Shown piece after piece: positions 1-8,252 of a stretch of 36,136 nt of DNA. How positions within the stretch are numbered: the first letter of the stretch is position 1; every line of letters starts with the position of its first letter. Made by a program: the position numbers and the translations under genes. Source of the DNA: Bacteroidales bacterium (GTDB lineage Bacteria; Bacteroidota; Bacteroidia; Bacteroidales; UBA932). The stretch spans positions 1 through 36,136 of the forward strand of contig JAFUWX010000090.1 of assembly GCA_017471025.1 (NCBI GenBank), read 5' to 3'. The notes beneath the pieces were generated by a model. That model saw nothing but the letters and a program-made list of their open reading frames with translations, searched no databases and was not told where the DNA came from.

Positions 1-246
1 ACGAAAAGCGGCGGCGTTGCTGTAAAATAGTTGAGAAAATGCTTGGAAAAGTCTTAGAATACCCCCTTCGGTCGCCTTCGGCTCCGGAACAAATAAGTCC
101 GGAATAGCAATCAACCGACAGTGGCAAGATTACCGCTGGTCGAAAGCTTTCCCGGTTATCTTTGAAAAGTTTATCTCTACCATAAACATATTACAAAGTT
201 TTAACTGAAAATGTCAAATGAGTAAAATGATTAAACTTCTAAATCG
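1..246. other. Noncoding leader region with a diverged intergenic repeat
   Basis: I see no convincing gene here. The first 30 bases read TKSGGVAVK and a TAG stop on the plus strand and could be the end of a gene outside the window, but this is too short to support. Bases 61-88 hold a C-rich block (ACCCCCTTCGG...CTCCGG). Bases 100-164 run from AATAGCAA to GCTTTCCCGGTTATCTTTG. The same two modules, in better-preserved form, occur upstream of the TonB receptor gene near 31611-31808. TATCTTTG at 157-164 resembles a Bacteroidota -7 box but has no clear -33 TTG at the usual distance. Confidence 0.4.
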
Positions 247-276
247 TTGTAGATTTCAGAAATTTGCGTATATTTG
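247..276 (+). promoter_or_regulatory. Bacteroidota-type promoter for the LAGG peptide and lipoprotein
   Basis: TTG at 247-249 is followed after 19 bases by TATATTTG at 269-276, matching the -33/-7 consensus of the Bacteroidota primary sigma factor (TTG, then TAnnTTTG). Transcription would begin near 282, giving a leader of about 57 bases before the peptide start at 339. Confidence 0.7.
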
Positions 277-338
277 CACGCTCGGGATTCCGAGACATAG
301 CCAATGCGCCAAGTATAATTAATACATAAAATTAAGAG

Positions 339-473
339 ATGAAGAAAACTTACACAACGCCCGAAATGGAGACCATGGTTATCCAATGCGAGGGAGAAAT
401 CTTGGCCGGAGGTCATTCTGGCAGCAATCTAACAATCAAGTACACCAATCCTTGGGATGAGGAGGACGAATAA
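339..473 (+). CDS. Small peptide with an LAGG double-glycine-like motif (44 aa)
   Basis: This 44-residue gene begins MKKTYTTPEMETM and ends NPWDEEDE. It has an amphipathic N-terminal half, the motif EILAGG at residues 20-25, and an acidic tail of 19 residues after the GG. Peptides with the start MKKxYxxP and an LAG(G/S) motif near residue 22-25 are, from general knowledge, common and mostly uncharacterised in Bacteroidales. The layout resembles the double-glycine leaders cut by C39 peptidases, but no such peptidase or transporter is in this window. It follows a good promoter and lies 13 bases before a lipoprotein gene, so the two are probably co-transcribed. The start is supported by the conserved-looking N-terminus and by in-frame continuity. 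Function is unknown; export or processing is inference. Confidence 0.7.
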   Translation: MKKTYTTPEMETMVIQCEGEILAGGHSGSNLTIKYTNPWDEEDE

Positions 474-486
474 AAAAGAAATCATT

Positions 487-1821
487 ATGAAAAGAGCATT
501 ATACCTTTCTTGCCTCCTTCTTGGCATTGGCCTGACCGCCTGCAACAAAGAAAACCAAGGAGCTCCGGTTGCACCTGAAACGGATCCTTCCGAAATTTCC
601 GGTAACGATATCATCGTGGCTGACATCGTTCCGATGACGACACCTGAATCGAAAACCACCTACGAAATTGACAATGTCAACAACGTTGCCAAGTTCAGCT
701 GGCTGAAGAATGACCAATTTCTGATGGTTGTCAAAAATTCTGCCGGAGAATTGAATCATTATCGTTTCACAGCAACTGCGACTGGTGCCTCCACAGAGTT
801 CAGCGGTACGCTGCCTGACGGAACCACTTGGTCGGAAACCAACTTCGCCGTTTATCCTGCAAATGTAAATGGCTTTTCCTATGTATCTGGCAATATCTCA
901 GAGGGAGTGAATGTATCTCTCCCTGGCACTGCCTATAACCAGAACAGCGTAGATCCTCTCGCCGGGATTCCCATGGTCGGCATTAAGCAGGCAGACGGGC
1001 ATTACCAGTTCCATGCTGCGATGGGCGTCCTTAAGTTTACCGTCAAGAATGTTCCCGCCGATATGCGCCATATCTGCCTCTATACCGTCGCTCCCGCAAA
1101 ACTCCAGGGCACTTTTGCTTTAGATGATGAGGGTTATGTTTATATGACGGCCGGCGGAAATGATTATCTCCAAAGATATATCGATTACACGCCTGCGGCA
1201 CAAGGTGAGGATGTCTCCTTCTATATCCCGGTCCCGATTGGAACTGTTCCGGCAGGCTCATATATCATCATCCAGGATAGCAGTTATGGATCAATCGTTG
1301 AAAAGAGAATTGCGGCTGACATCGCTTCTGAGAAGAACACCCTTACGGAAGTCGCTCCTTTCAGCTGCTACTTTGTCGATAATCTCGTAGGAACATATTC
1401 CACGGCTGTCACTCAGGGTAGCTATGCCTATAATTACACCGCTGGTGACTTCGTTCTCGCTGCGAGCGATGACGCAAGCAAGGGCAATATTATGATTACC
1501 AAATTTGCGGGAATCGACGGAAAGCTGTACGGAACCTATAATCCGAAGTATTTCACCATGACCTTCTCCAAAGATCAGGTTTTCGGTGACAATCCTTATA
1601 CCGATACGGCTACAGATTACCCGCAGATTGCCTTGGTGTCTCACAATGGCAGCTCCGCTGTTGATATTGAATTCAAAGTTACCAACTCCGGGAAAATCAA
1701 ATTCACCGGTGTTGACCTCGGATTCCGTGCCGTCAAAGATCTTGCAACCTGGACCTCGGATTATAGTGGTGCATGGCCTTGGTCGCTGGGCTATAAGACC
1801 TTCGTTGCTACAAAGAAATAA
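487..1821 (+). CDS. Fimbrillin-like secreted lipoprotein (444 aa)
   Basis: The protein starts MKRALYLSC and has a lipobox LTAC with the lipidated Cys at residue 19, so it is a lipoprotein delivered to the outer membrane or cell surface. The mature part has the pattern KFSWLKNDQF, then TGASTEFSGTL and AVYPAN, then a short hydrophobic FHAAMGVLKFTV segment. This order is typical of fimbrillin/Mfa-like adhesins of Bacteroidales. A separate C-terminal beta-rich domain starts near residue 305 (LVGTYST). I chose the ATG at 487 rather than an upstream in-frame ATG at 457, because 487 gives a proper signal peptide and 457 overlaps the upstream peptide gene. The neighbouring peptide is 13 bases upstream. 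Whether it polymerises into a fimbria or acts as a tip or surface protein is not shown. The fimbrillin assignment is moderate. Confidence 0.6.
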   Translation: MKRALYLSCLLLGIGLTACNKENQGAPVAPETDPSEISGNDIIVADIVPMTTPESKTTYEIDNVNNVAKFSWLKNDQFLMVVKNSAGELNHYRFTATATGASTEFSGTLPDGTTWSETNFAVYPANVNGFSYVSGNISEGVNVSLPGTAYNQNSVDPLAGIPMVGIKQADGHYQFHAAMGVLKFTVKNVPADMRHICLYTVAPAKLQGTFALDDEGYVYMTAGGNDYLQRYIDYTPAAQGEDVSFYIPVPIGTVPAGSYIIIQDSSYGSIVEKRIAADIASEKNTLTEVAPFSCYFVDNLVGTYSTAVTQGSYAYNYTAGDFVLAASDDASKGNIMITKFAGIDGKLYGTYNPKYFTMTFSKDQVFGDNPYTDTATDYPQIALVSHNGSSAVDIEFKVTNSGKIKFTGVDLGFRAVKDLATWTSDYSGAWPWSLGYKTFVATKK

Positions 1822-1841
1822 TCTGACAATCGAAACATGAC

Positions 1842-1879
1842 AAGGGGCCGACCGGAAAAAAATCTTTGGTCGGCCCCTT
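1842..1879 (+). terminator. Hairpin terminator after the lipoprotein gene
   Basis: A perfect 12-base inverted repeat (AAGGGGCCGACC at 1842-1853 and its complement at 1868-1879) surrounds an A/T-rich loop, 20 bases after the stop codon. It has no long T tract directly behind it. Confidence 0.65.
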
Positions 1880-1965
1880 CGGGTCTCTTACCCCCTCAGA
1901 CTATCATCTGACCCTTATTAGGGGTATGATTTTTGCGGAAAAACCGCTCCAGAACACATGGCAGC

Positions 1966-3924
1966 ATGAACAGAATCTTGACCGTTGCGCTGGCCGTCCT
2001 GATTTCGGCCCGCGCTTTCGCCCAATATTCGGAGCTTCCGCTGGGGTCCATCCGGGCCGAGGGCTGGCTCCTGGAACAACTTCAGCGGCAGGCCACCGGC
2101 CTGACAGGGCACCTGGACGAAGTATATCCCGAAGTGATGGGCCCCTCCAACGCCTGGCTCGGCGGAGACGGAGACGCCTGGGAAAGAGGCCCCTATTGGA
2201 TTGACGGCCTCCTCCCGCTGGCCTATATCCTGGACGACGACACCCTTAAGCAGAAGGCGCAGCGCTGGGTGGAAGCCATGCTGGCCTCCCAGCAGGAAGA
2301 CGGCTACTTCGGACCGGCGCAGGACCATCCCTTCGTATATGGCCTGCAACGCGGCGGCTCGCACGACTGGTGGCCCAAAATGGTCGCCCTCAAGATCCTG
2401 CAGCAATACTACAATGCCACCCATGACGCGCGCGTAATCACCTGTCTGACAAACTATTTCCGTTACCAGGCCGCCACCCTTCCGGAGCAGCCCCTGGACC
2501 ATTACTCCAGCTGGGGCCGCGAACGCGGCGGCGACAACCTGGAAGTGGTCTATTGGCTGTACGATATCACCGGCGAAGACTGGCTCCTCGCGCTCGGCGA
2601 CTTGCTGTACAGCCAGACGACCGACTGGGCCGGCCTTTTCCAGGAAGGGGAAATCTTCTCCCGGCCGGGAAGCGTCCACACCGTCAACCTCGCCCAGGGA
2701 TTCAAGACCCCCATCGTCCGCTGGACGCATTCCCGGGCTGAAAGCGACCTGCTCGCTCCGAAACGCGCCCAGGCATGGATGCGGCACAGCGTCGGCTTCC
2801 CGACCGGCCTGTGGGCCGGCGATGAACAGCTCCAGTTCGGCTCCCCCACCCGCGGCAGCGAACTCTGCCAGGCCGTGGAAATGATGTTCTCTCTGGAGGA
2901 AATGCTGCGCCTGAGCGGCGACCCCGCCTGGGCCGACTGGCTGGAGCGGGTCGCCTACAACGCCCTTCCCACCCAGGCCAACGACGATTTCACCGCCAAA
3001 CAATATTACCAGCAAGTCAATCAGATCGCCTGTACGGTGGGTTGGAGGCCATTCTCCACGCCCCACGACGGGCTGGACACCGTATTCGGCACCCTGAACG
3101 GCTATCCCTGCTGCCTGTCCAACATGCACCAGGGCTGGCCCAAATTCGTCCAGAACCTGTGGTATGCCGCGCCGGACGGCGGACTGGCCGCCCTGCTGTA
3201 CGGTCCCTGCAAAGTAACGGCCGAAGTGGCCGGCGGAAAGGAAGTAAGCATCACGGAATCAACGGATTATCCCTTCCGCGAACAGGTCCGGATGGACATA
3301 CGCATCGCCGGAAAGAAAGCCCGTTTCCCCCTCACCCTTCGGATTCCGGCCTGGAGTCGGGACTGGGCCCTTTCCGTCAACGGAAAAGTGCAGAACGTGA
3401 CCGCCCAAGACGGGATCTGCACCCTGGACCGGACCTGGAAAGACGGCGATGTCGTCCTGCTGGAGCTGAAGGCCGAACTGACGACGGAAAGCTGGTACGG
3501 CGGGGCCTGGAGCTTCGTACGCGGGCCGCTGCTCTATGCCCTCGGCCTGGAGGAGAACTGGCAATGGAACGAGACGGTCGCCGCCTGGGAAGTCACCACC
3601 GAATCCCCCTGGAACTACTGCATCATGCGGGATTCCTTCCGGGCGGAAGACTGCACGGTAACCCTGCATGAGCGCAGCGAGACCTATCCCTGGAACCCGG
3701 AGAGCGCCCCGGTCCGAATCGATATCCCCGCCCGGGTCCTCCCCCACTGGCAGGCATACGGCGGCAGCACGGGCGAGGTGGCGTACTGGACGGAGGACGG
3801 CTATGATGTCGGCGAGCCTGCCCGCATCCAGCTGATTCCCTACGGCTGCACGACCCTGCGCATCGCCGAATTCCCGACCCGCATCGTCCCCTGGGATATC
3901 GAATACAAGACGCAAAAGCCATAA
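1966..3924 (+). CDS. GH127-type beta-L-arabinofuranosidase, secreted (652 aa)
   Basis: This is a glycoside hydrolase of the GH127 (former DUF1680) type, which removes L-arabinofuranose residues from plant arabinans or glycoproteins. A signal peptide is seen (MNRILTVALAVLISARAFA), so I start at 1966 rather than at the in-frame ATG at 1933. An (alpha/alpha)6-like N-terminal region rich in Trp, Asp and Gly precedes a beta-sandwich C-terminus. In the characterised GH127 enzyme HypBA1, zinc is held by a Glu-x-Cys pair and two adjacent Cys residues, one of them the nucleophile. Here these fit E299-L-C301 and C382-C383 (YPCCLSNM), with E287 a possible acid/base. It stands alone between two terminators, not in an obvious polysaccharide utilisation locus. 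Exact linkage specificity is unknown; GH146 and other DUF1680 subfamilies are alternatives. Confidence 0.8.
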   Translation: MNRILTVALAVLISARAFAQYSELPLGSIRAEGWLLEQLQRQATGLTGHLDEVYPEVMGPSNAWLGGDGDAWERGPYWIDGLLPLAYILDDDTLKQKAQRWVEAMLASQQEDGYFGPAQDHPFVYGLQRGGSHDWWPKMVALKILQQYYNATHDARVITCLTNYFRYQAATLPEQPLDHYSSWGRERGGDNLEVVYWLYDITGEDWLLALGDLLYSQTTDWAGLFQEGEIFSRPGSVHTVNLAQGFKTPIVRWTHSRAESDLLAPKRAQAWMRHSVGFPTGLWAGDEQLQFGSPTRGSELCQAVEMMFSLEEMLRLSGDPAWADWLERVAYNALPTQANDDFTAKQYYQQVNQIACTVGWRPFSTPHDGLDTVFGTLNGYPCCLSNMHQGWPKFVQNLWYAAPDGGLAALLYGPCKVTAEVAGGKEVSITESTDYPFREQVRMDIRIAGKKARFPLTLRIPAWSRDWALSVNGKVQNVTAQDGICTLDRTWKDGDVVLLELKAELTTESWYGGAWSFVRGPLLYALGLEENWQWNETVAAWEVTTESPWNYCIMRDSFRAEDCTVTLHERSETYPWNPESAPVRIDIPARVLPHWQAYGGSTGEVAYWTEDGYDVGEPARIQLIPYGCTTLRIAEFPTRIVPWDIEYKTQKP

Positions 3925-3945
3925 CGCGAAACATCGCGACGCCAA

Positions 3946-3984
3946 AAAGGGGTGTATTCCTAAACACTTGGAATACACCCCTTT
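3946..3984. terminator. Bidirectional terminator between the convergent GH127 and potD genes
   Basis: The 15-base arms AAAGGGGTGTATTCC (3946-3960) and their complement (3970-3984) enclose a 9-base loop. There are A residues on one side and T residues on the other, so the hairpin can serve both convergent genes. Confidence 0.85.
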
Positions 3985-4006
3985 GCTATACGATTGAAGA
4001 CCGGAA

Positions 4007-5302
4007 TTATCTGCGGCGTCTGCGGCTGCGCTTGCGGCGGGCGCTCAGCCAGGCCACCAGGATGACGGCCAGGACGGCGACAATCAGAATGATATAGGTA
4101 AATCCGGAAGCATTGTCTCCCTTCACGCGGGACCACATGGCCAGCAGCTTGTCCGTATCCTGGCCCCAGTCATGCTCAAGGGCGCAGCGGTCGATGACAG
4201 CCTTGTCGGGATAAAGCACGGGATCCACGCGGACGCTGTCTGCATCGGGTCCGAAGAAATACGTGAGGTCGATCGGGTCCAGGTCCTCATCAATCTGGGA
4301 CGCAACGACTTCCCAGGCACCGTTGGCAGACACATAACCGGTCTCATCCATGTTGCGGATGGCGATGTCCGGCCGGCACATGAAGTTGATGAACCAGGTA
4401 GCGGCCTTGACGTTCTTGGCATACTTGGGGATCACCCAGCCGTCGAACCACACCGTACTGCCTTCCTCCGGCACGACATAGCGCAGCTCCACATCCACGT
4501 CGGCAGCCTCTTCGATGGCCCAGACCGCGTCACCGCTCCAGTTCAGGGAAATGACGCCGCGCTCCTTGGTCATCTGGTCCTTGCCGAAATCGGCCTCCCA
4601 GCCCAGCACATTGTCCTTGGCGCCCTTGAGGAAGGTCTCGACCGCCGCGATGGACGCATCGGAGGAATCATACATGAGCTCCTGCAGGGTCACGCTGCCT
4701 TCCTGCAACTCTTTCTGTTTGAGGTAGATCAGCACCGGGCCATAGACATCGCGTGGGGCGTCCTTGATCAGGATCTGGTCCTTGAATTTCGGATTGGCGA
4801 TGACGCCCCAGCTGGAAACTTCCTCGTCGGTGACATACTTGGGGTTGTAGATCAGACCGGTCGTTCCCCACATGTAGGCCACGGAATAGTCGTTGGCGTC
4901 GATGTCGGGGTTGATGTCGCGGAAGATGCCCTGGATATACGGAGACTTGTTGTTGGCGATATAGTTCAGCGAATCCGGGATGGAGGCGAAGTCGAGGGGA
5001 AGCAGGAGCCCGTTGTTGAGCATGCGCTCGATGATATAATCGGACGGGCATACCACGTCGTAGTCCTCATGGCCTTTCTCGATCTTGGAGAGCATCGTCT
5101 CATTGATGTCGAAGGTCTGATAGACGACGGTGATTTTCTCCCCGGTACGGGCCTCATACCACTGCTCGAATTCCGGAATGGCCGACTCGTCGATGTAGTC
5201 GGACCAGTTATAGACTTTCAGGATCTGGGAGCGGTCCCCTCCGCAGGAAACGGCCGCCAGCGTCACGAGGACGGCAGCGAGGATGCTAAAGCATTTTTTC
5301 AT
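4007..5302 (-). CDS. potD: Spermidine/putrescine-binding lipoprotein PotD with a C-terminal membrane anchor (431 aa)
   Basis: This is the substrate-binding component of a polyamine ABC importer. It has an N-terminal lipoprotein signal (lipobox AVSC, Cys20) and a type-I periplasmic binding fold beginning LKVYNWSDYID, the usual PotD opening. The start at 5302 is chosen because it yields the signal peptide; an in-frame ATG at 5335 would lie inside potC. Unusually for a PotD, a hydrophobic helix (about residues 402-421) and a ten-residue tail RRKRSRRRRR follow the binding domain. This suggests that the protein is held in the inner membrane at both ends. It is the last gene of the operon and starts 1 base after the potC stop. 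Substrate identity (spermidine, putrescine or another cation) is inferred from family. Confidence 0.87.
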   Translation of the reverse strand: MKKCFSILAAVLVTLAAVSCGGDRSQILKVYNWSDYIDESAIPEFEQWYEARTGEKITVVYQTFDINETMLSKIEKGHEDYDVVCPSDYIIERMLNNGLLLPLDFASIPDSLNYIANNKSPYIQGIFRDINPDIDANDYSVAYMWGTTGLIYNPKYVTDEEVSSWGVIANPKFKDQILIKDAPRDVYGPVLIYLKQKELQEGSVTLQELMYDSSDASIAAVETFLKGAKDNVLGWEADFGKDQMTKERGVISLNWSGDAVWAIEEAADVDVELRYVVPEEGSTVWFDGWVIPKYAKNVKAATWFINFMCRPDIAIRNMDETGYVSANGAWEVVASQIDEDLDPIDLTYFFGPDADSVRVDPVLYPDKAVIDRCALEHDWGQDTDKLLAMWSRVKGDNASGFTYIILIVAVLAVILVAWLSARRKRSRRRRR

Positions 5303-5303
5303 G

Positions 5304-6098
5304 TCAGTTTGTTTTGGTTTTGGTGGAACGTACATTGATAAAGAGGAGAACGGCCAGGATGACCAGGAAAATAATGGTCATCAAGGGCTTAAGCTCCGGG
5401 GTCAGGCCGCCTTTGCGGGCGTCCGTATAGATGAAGGTCGAGAGCGTGTCCAGGCCGATGGTCCCGCGGGTGAAGAAGGTCACGGCGAAGTCGTCCAGGC
5501 TCATCGTAAAGGAAAGGATGAAACCGGAGACCATGCCGGGCCGCAGCGTGGGGACCAGGACCTTGCGCAGGGCCTGGAAAGGGGTCGCCCCCAGGTCCAG
5601 GGCCGCCTCATAGATATTCGGATTCATCTGCGAGAGCTTCGGCAGGACATTCAGCACGACATAGGGCGTACAGAAGGTGATATGGGCCAGGATGACGGTC
5701 AGGTAACCCTGGGAGACATGCAGGAAGACGAACAGCAGGAACAGCGAGACACCCGTGATGATATCCGGGTTGATCATCGGAATGTTGTTCAGGAACTGCA
5801 TCGTCTGCTTCTTGCGGCCTTTGAGGTTGAAGATGCCGATGGCGGCCACCGTACCCAGCAGCGTCGCAATCAGGGACGCCACGAGGGCGATCAGCAGCGT
5901 ATTTTCCACGGCGGAAATCAGCCCGGCGGAATTCTGCATCGACCCGGTGAAGAGGTTCTTGTACAGGTTCAGCGAGAAGCCCGTCCAGTTGCCCAGCGAC
6001 TTGGCCTCCGTGAAGGAGAATACCGCGATGAAGACGATCGGCAGGTAAAGCACCAGCAGGATCAGCCACAAATAGGCTTTGGCGAGGATTTTTTTCAT
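5304..6098 (-). CDS. potC: Polyamine ABC transporter permease PotC (264 aa)
   Basis: This is an inner-membrane permease of the binding-protein-dependent type with about six hydrophobic segments. It carries the cytoplasmic EAA loop (EAALDLGATPFQALRKV) that docks onto the ATPase. The length is normal for PotC. Its ATG overlaps the end of potB by 4 bases and its stop lies 1 base before potD, so translation of the three genes is probably coupled. It pairs with PotB to form the membrane channel of the importer. Confidence 0.93.
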   Translation of the reverse strand: MKKILAKAYLWLILLVLYLPIVFIAVFSFTEAKSLGNWTGFSLNLYKNLFTGSMQNSAGLISAVENTLLIALVASLIATLLGTVAAIGIFNLKGRKKQTMQFLNNIPMINPDIITGVSLFLLFVFLHVSQGYLTVILAHITFCTPYVVLNVLPKLSQMNPNIYEAALDLGATPFQALRKVLVPTLRPGMVSGFILSFTMSLDDFAVTFFTRGTIGLDTLSTFIYTDARKGGLTPELKPLMTIIFLVILAVLLFINVRSTKTKTN

Positions 6099-6868
6099 AT
6101 CGCACCTCCTTCCGCGGCCTCACGGGAATCCTTCCCTTGCAGGAAGGTGGTTATGCCGATGATGACGAGCATCACCAGGGACAGGGCGGCGCCATAGTTC
6201 CACATGGAGTTGTTGATGTTCTCCTGGATGATGGTACCGAAGAGCTTGATCTTGTTGTTGGTCAGGAATTCGGAGATGGCGAAGGTGGATACCGTCGGCA
6301 TAAAGACCATCATCACGCCGCTGACCACACCCGGCATCGAGAGCGGGAGCGTCACTTTCGTGAAGACCTGCAAAGGCTTGGCGCCCAGGTCTTCCGCGGC
6401 CTCCGCATAGGACTTGTCCATCTTCGCCAGCTGGTTGTAGATGGGATAGATCATAAACGGAAGATAGTCATAGCACATACCGAAGAGCAGGGTCCCCTTC
6501 CCCAGGGTGATGCCGGCCATGGTGAACAGCTCGGCCGTGGCCAGGGTACGCATCAGCGCGTTCACCCACATCGGCAGGATGAACAGCACCACCGTTACCG
6601 CGCTGCGGTTCAGGGACTTATCCGCGAGGATATAGGCGACGGGATAACCGATCAGGATACAGAGCGCCGTATTCTCCAGGGCCACCTCGATGGACAGGGC
6701 AAAGGTGCTCAGGGCATCCTTGTCCGTGAAGAACTTGGTGATGTTGGAGAAGGAGAAATGGCCGGACGCATCCTGAAGGGCATAGACCACGATCAGGACC
6801 AGCGGCACCACGACGAACAGCACCAGGAAGATGAAATAGGGCAAAGCCCAGCTGGAACGCTTATTCAT
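6095..6868 (-). CDS. potB: Polyamine ABC transporter permease PotB (257 aa)
   Basis: This is the second inner-membrane permease subunit, with an N-terminal helix (residues about 8-30), further hydrophobic segments and an EAA loop ([17 protein letters not shown]). It overlaps potA upstream by 8 bases and potC downstream by 4 bases. The gene order ATPase, PotB, PotC, PotD is that of classical polyamine importers. Confidence 0.92.
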   Translation of the reverse strand: MNKRSSWALPYFIFLVLFVVVPLVLIVVYALQDASGHFSFSNITKFFTDKDALSTFALSIEVALENTALCILIGYPVAYILADKSLNRSAVTVVLFILPMWVNALMRTLATAELFTMAGITLGKGTLLFGMCYDYLPFMIYPIYNQLAKMDKSYAEAAEDLGAKPLQVFTKVTLPLSMPGVVSGVMMVFMPTVSTFAISEFLTNNKIKLFGTIIQENINNSMWNYGAALSLVMLVIIGITTFLQGKDSREAAEGGAI

Positions 6869-8249
6869 GTTGTGCCGCAGGTTTGGACAGACGGATATCT
6901 TCAGGAAGGATCTTGATGCCGACGAAATCGCCCTTGTCCCAGATGTCGTTCGTATCCACCCAGATGTTCTCGCCGGTCTCGGTCTTGACGGTCAGGTGAT
7001 AATGGTCGCCCATATACAGGATGACGCTCACGTGGCCGGTCAGGTCGGCGGTCTCTTCGTGGTCGAGCAAATCGACCTTTTCGAAGGATACGGTGGCCTG
7101 GACGGTATCGCCTTCGGCGAAGCCTTCGGTGTCGCAGGCGAATTCCGTATCGAGGAACGAGACCTTACCCGCGCCCGTCACCCGGGCCTCGAAGACATTG
7201 GCGACGCGTTCTTTCTTCATGACCTGGATGTCGTCCGGGTCGATATACAGCATCACCTCCGTGCCGACGGGATAAGGGTCATAGTCCTGGATCATCAGCT
7301 CGTAGCCGGTGTCGGTATCCACCCACATTTCGTAGTGTACGCCTTTGAAGGTACAGGAGTTGACCTTGGCGCGGAACTGGCATTTGGCCGGGTCCGTGGT
7401 GAAATAGATGTCCTCGGGCCGGACGACCACATCGACGGGCACGTCTTCGCCGAAACCCTCATCGACGCAGTCGAACTCGTGCTTGATGAACGCCACGCGG
7501 CGGTCATGCAACATCCTGCCTTTCAGGATATTGCTCTCTCCGATAAAATCGGCGACAAAGCAATTGACCGGTTCGTTGTAGATATCGATCGGGGTGCCGA
7601 TCTGCTGGATCCGTCCCTCGTTCATGACGACGATGGTATCGGACAGGGTCAGGGCCTCCTCCTGGTCATGGGTCACATAGATGAAGGTGATGCCGAGCTT
7701 GCGGTGCATTTCCTTCAGCTCAATCTGCATATCCTTGCGCATCTTCAGGTCCAGGGCGGCCAGCGGTTCGTCCAGCAACAGGATCTGAGGCTGGTTGACG
7801 ATGGCCCGGGCGATGGCGATACGCTGCTGCTGTCCGCCGGAGAGGGACTCCACGTCGCGGTCCTCGTAATCGGACATGCTGACGAGCTTGAGCACCTTGC
7901 GGACCTTCTTGTCTATCTCGTCCTCGGGGGTCTTCTTCAGCTTGAGGCCGAAGGCGATGTTGTCATAGACATCCAGGTGCGGGAACAGGGCGTAGCGCTG
8001 GAATACCGTATTGAGCTGACGCAGATGCGGCGGGATGCCGGTGATGTCCTTTCCGTCCATCAGGATGGCCCCTTCGTCCGGCTGCAGGAAGCCGGCGATC
8101 ATCCGGAGCAGGGTCGTCTTGCCGCAGCCCGAAGGGCCGAGCAGGGTGATGAACTCCCCTTTCTTGACATACAGATTGATGTCCCTCAGCACGTTCTTGT
8201 CGCCGAACGACTTCGAAACGTGCTGGATTTCAATGATTTTTTCGTCCAT
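6861..8249 (-). CDS. potA: Polyamine ABC transporter ATPase PotA with an extended C-terminus (462 aa)
   Basis: This ATP-binding subunit shows Walker A (GPSGCGKTT, residues 38-46), a Q-loop (VFQRYALFP), the ABC signature LSGGQ (136-140) and Walker B ILLLDE (156-161). After the ATPase core there is a TOBE-like regulatory domain (roughly 236-350). A second TOBE-like stretch then runs to the C-terminus (about 352-455). The E. coli enzyme is 378 residues, so this one is about 80 residues longer. It starts 3 bases after the preceding outer-membrane barrel gene, suggesting one transcript. The extra domain may sense a ligand, but this is inference. Confidence 0.92.
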   Translation of the reverse strand: MDEKIIEIQHVSKSFGDKNVLRDINLYVKKGEFITLLGPSGCGKTTLLRMIAGFLQPDEGAILMDGKDITGIPPHLRQLNTVFQRYALFPHLDVYDNIAFGLKLKKTPEDEIDKKVRKVLKLVSMSDYEDRDVESLSGGQQQRIAIARAIVNQPQILLLDEPLAALDLKMRKDMQIELKEMHRKLGITFIYVTHDQEEALTLSDTIVVMNEGRIQQIGTPIDIYNEPVNCFVADFIGESNILKGRMLHDRRVAFIKHEFDCVDEGFGEDVPVDVVVRPEDIYFTTDPAKCQFRAKVNSCTFKGVHYEMWVDTDTGYELMIQDYDPYPVGTEVMLYIDPDDIQVMKKERVANVFEARVTGAGKVSFLDTEFACDTEGFAEGDTVQATVSFEKVDLLDHEETADLTGHVSVILYMGDHYHLTVKTETGENIWVDTNDIWDKGDFVGIKILPEDIRLSKPAAQHE

Positions 8250-8252
8250 TCC

